Source of the DNA: an uncultured Blautia sp.
GTDB lineage: Bacteria > Bacillota > Clostridia > Lachnospirales > Lachnospiraceae
Length of the DNA stretch: 6,385 bases
Assembly: GCA_900539525.1 (NCBI GenBank)
Contig: UQCM01000102.1
Span: 1-6,385 of the forward strand
Direction: 5' to 3'
Part shown: positions 5,809 to 6,385 of the stretch, piece by piece
Position numbering within the stretch: the stretch's first letter is position 1
Layout of the letters: each line of letters starts with the position of its first letter
The notes under the pieces: generated by a model
Seen by the model: only the letters and a program-made list of their open reading frames with translations
Databases searched by the model: none
Told to the model about the DNA's origin: nothing
Translations under genes and position numbers: made by a program

Positions 5809-5858
5809 AGATTTATGATGCCAGGGTCAAATGCTTTTGACCCCAACATCAGATTTAT
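5809..5858. repeat. 8-bp direct repeats exactly flanking a 34-bp hairpin
   Basis: AGATTTAT occurs at 5809-5816 and again at 5851-5858, immediately abutting both ends of the inverted repeat at 5817-5850. The layout (direct repeat, inverted repeat, direct repeat) is that of a tiny inserted element with a target duplication, though the AT-rich context makes chance matches more likely. No transposase is present nearby. Confidence 0.6.
5817..5850 (-). terminator. Long hairpin after the DUF2325 gene, possible terminator
   Basis: On the minus strand GATGTTGGGGTCAAA (5836-5850) pairs with TTTGACCCTGGCATC (5817-5831) over 15 positions around the loop AGCA. The inner 8 bp and outer 4 bp are Watson-Crick pairs, and the three in between are G-U wobbles. 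It begins 21 nt after the DUF2325 stop codon. The sequence that follows (ATAAATCTT) has no proper U-run, so termination efficiency is uncertain. It may act as a 3' stabilising stem or be an inserted repeat. Confidence 0.55.
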
Positions 5859-5871
5859 ATGGTATTGTGAC

Positions 5872-6153
5872 TTATGAAACATAGGTTTCCAACACATCTG
5901 TCAGAGCAGATACACTGCTGGCGTGCGTCCTTACCATCTGTATTTTATTCCTTTTTGCTTCTGACACTGCACAGTTAACCATCTTATGGGATACTGTATT
6001 GGTAAATAAGATCATCAGGTCAGGTTTCCCCAGCTTTTTTCTGAGACAACCTTTTTCTTTTGCATATACTTTTACTCTGCAGCCGTAGTCTCTGCAGATT
6101 TTCTTATATTGGCAGACCATACATTCATTTCCGCCGATGATTACAATACTCAT
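5872..6153 (-). CDS. DUF2325 family protein, cysteine-rich, function unknown
   Basis: This 93-residue protein matches what I know of the DUF2325 family (PF10087). It has an N-terminal MSIVIIGGNE, beta strand plus Gly-Gly as in a Rossmann-like fold, then PDLMILFTNTVSHKMV (44-59) and a C-terminal RTHASSVSALTDVL (75-88). The biochemical role of the family is not established, to my knowledge. Six cysteines are visible at 11, 14, 20, 25, 36 and 61; Cys11-x2-Cys14 follows the GGN turn directly, which suggests metal or redox sensitivity, though that is inference. No signal peptide or membrane segment is present, so it should be cytosolic. The ATG is supported by AAAGGAG six bases upstream. The gene lies alone between the tRNA terminator and a hairpin, with a palindrome just before its ribosome binding site. 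Confidence 0.88.
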   Translation of the reverse strand: MSIVIIGGNECMVCQYKKICRDYGCRVKVYAKEKGCLRKKLGKPDLMILFTNTVSHKMVNCAVSEAKRNKIQMVRTHASSVSALTDVLETYVS

Positions 6154-6173
6154 TTGTTACTCCTTTCTTTATC

Positions 6174-6191
6174 AGTTAGCTTTTGCTAACT
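6174..6191. promoter_or_regulatory. 18-bp palindrome upstream of the DUF2325 gene
   Basis: AGTTAGC (6174-6180) and GCTAACT (6185-6191) form a perfect 7-bp inverted repeat with a 4-base centre, seven bases upstream of the AAAGGAG ribosome binding site. On the minus strand GATAAT (6193-6198), just upstream, resembles a -10 hexamer, but no matching -35 is visible. If that is the promoter, the palindrome covers the transcription start and would be an operator. Otherwise it is a 5' hairpin of the mRNA. Confidence 0.5.
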
Positions 6192-6198
6192 CATTATC

Positions 6199-6245
6199 AA
6201 AAAAAGAAGCCTAAAAGTATCTGTCCTCAAATACTTCCCGGCTTC
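6199..6245 (-). terminator. Intrinsic terminator of the tRNA operon
   Basis: On the minus strand GAAGCC (6240-6245) pairs with GGCTTC (6206-6211), and inside it AAGTAT pairs with ATACTT, separated by small internal loops. Seven Ts follow directly (6199-6205). It starts 5 nt after the tRNA-Met gene, so it ends the tRNA transcript. Confidence 0.9.
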
Positions 6246-6250
6246 ATCAG

Positions 6251-6324
6251 TAGCGGAAGGGAGATTCGAACTCTCGACACTACGGGTATGAACCGTATGC
6301 TCTAGCCAACTGAGCTATTCCGCC
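6251..6324 (-). tRNA. tRNA-Met (CAU), elongator type
   Basis: The 74-nt cloverleaf folds with acceptor GGCGGAA/TTCCGCT (a G1-U72 wobble), D-stem GCTC/GAGC, anticodon stem TACGG/CCGTA, and anticodon CAT at 6288-6290 in the loop TTCATAC. The T-loop is TTCGAAT. A G1-U72 pair with discriminator A also occurs in Bacillus elongator tRNA-Met, which favours elongator Met over initiator or the lysidine-modified tRNA-Ile. CCA is not encoded, since CT follows the discriminator. The T-stem has an A50-C64 mismatch (6274/6260). The gene lies 7 nt after tRNA-Val and 5 nt before a terminator. Confidence 0.95.
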
Positions 6325-6331
6325 ATATAAA

Positions 6332-6385
6332 TGGGACCTATAGGGCTCGAACCTATGACCCTCTGCTTGTAAGGCAGATGCTCTC
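6332..6385 (-). tRNA. tRNA-Val (UAC), 5' part outside the window
   Basis: The visible part runs from the end of the D-arm to the discriminator. The anticodon stem is TCTGC/GCAGA with loop CTTACAA, giving anticodon TAC at 6369-6371, which reads Val codons GUA and GUG. The T-stem ATAGG/CCTAT with loop TTCGAGC is perfect. The acceptor 3' strand AGGTCCC is followed by A and then TTT, so CCA is not encoded. The acceptor 5' strand and most of the D-arm lie beyond position 6385. It is co-transcribed with tRNA-Met, with a 7-nt gap. Confidence 0.93.

Overview
The window carries only minus-strand genes and reads like a chromosome segment of a low-to-mid GC, spore-forming Firmicute of class Clostridia. 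The family is probably Lachnospiraceae or a close relative. This rests on the sporulation sigma factor SigH, the cysS-mrnC-rlmB-sigH gene order, the protein sequence style and tRNA genes without an encoded CCA. I cannot name a species.

In transcription order (right to left), the segment begins with two tRNA genes: tRNA-Val(UAC), cut by the window edge, and elongator tRNA-Met(CAU). A strong intrinsic terminator follows. Next is a small cysteine-rich DUF2325 protein preceded by an 18-bp palindrome. It is followed by a 34-bp hairpin exactly bracketed by 8-bp direct repeats. Then comes a stand-alone 86-residue acidic lipoprotein that is only a signal peptide plus a Thr/Glu/Ala/Asp repeat tail, with its own promoter, strong ribosome binding site and terminator. 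A further promoter drives ispF (isoprenoid synthesis) and an overlapping Eis-like GNAT acetyltransferase gene.

After a 256-bp intergenic region with a near-consensus sigma-A promoter and a repeat-rich leader comes a tight four-gene operon: cysS (cysteinyl-tRNA synthetase), mrnC (Mini-ribonuclease III, 23S rRNA maturation), rlmB (23S rRNA 2'-O-methyltransferase) and sigH (sporulation and transition-state sigma factor). The genes overlap by 16 and 4 nt and are then separated by 14 nt. The operon joins translation, ribosome maturation and entry into sporulation. Compared with Bacillus subtilis, the rae1/yacP gene is missing between rlmB and sigH.

Most of the window is conserved housekeeping DNA, and I do not see a defence system, prophage or complete mobile element. 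The least explained parts are the 5.4-6.2 kb stretch (linker-only lipoprotein, hairpin with direct repeats, DUF2325 gene with palindrome), the cysteine-cluster tail of IspF and the cysS leader.
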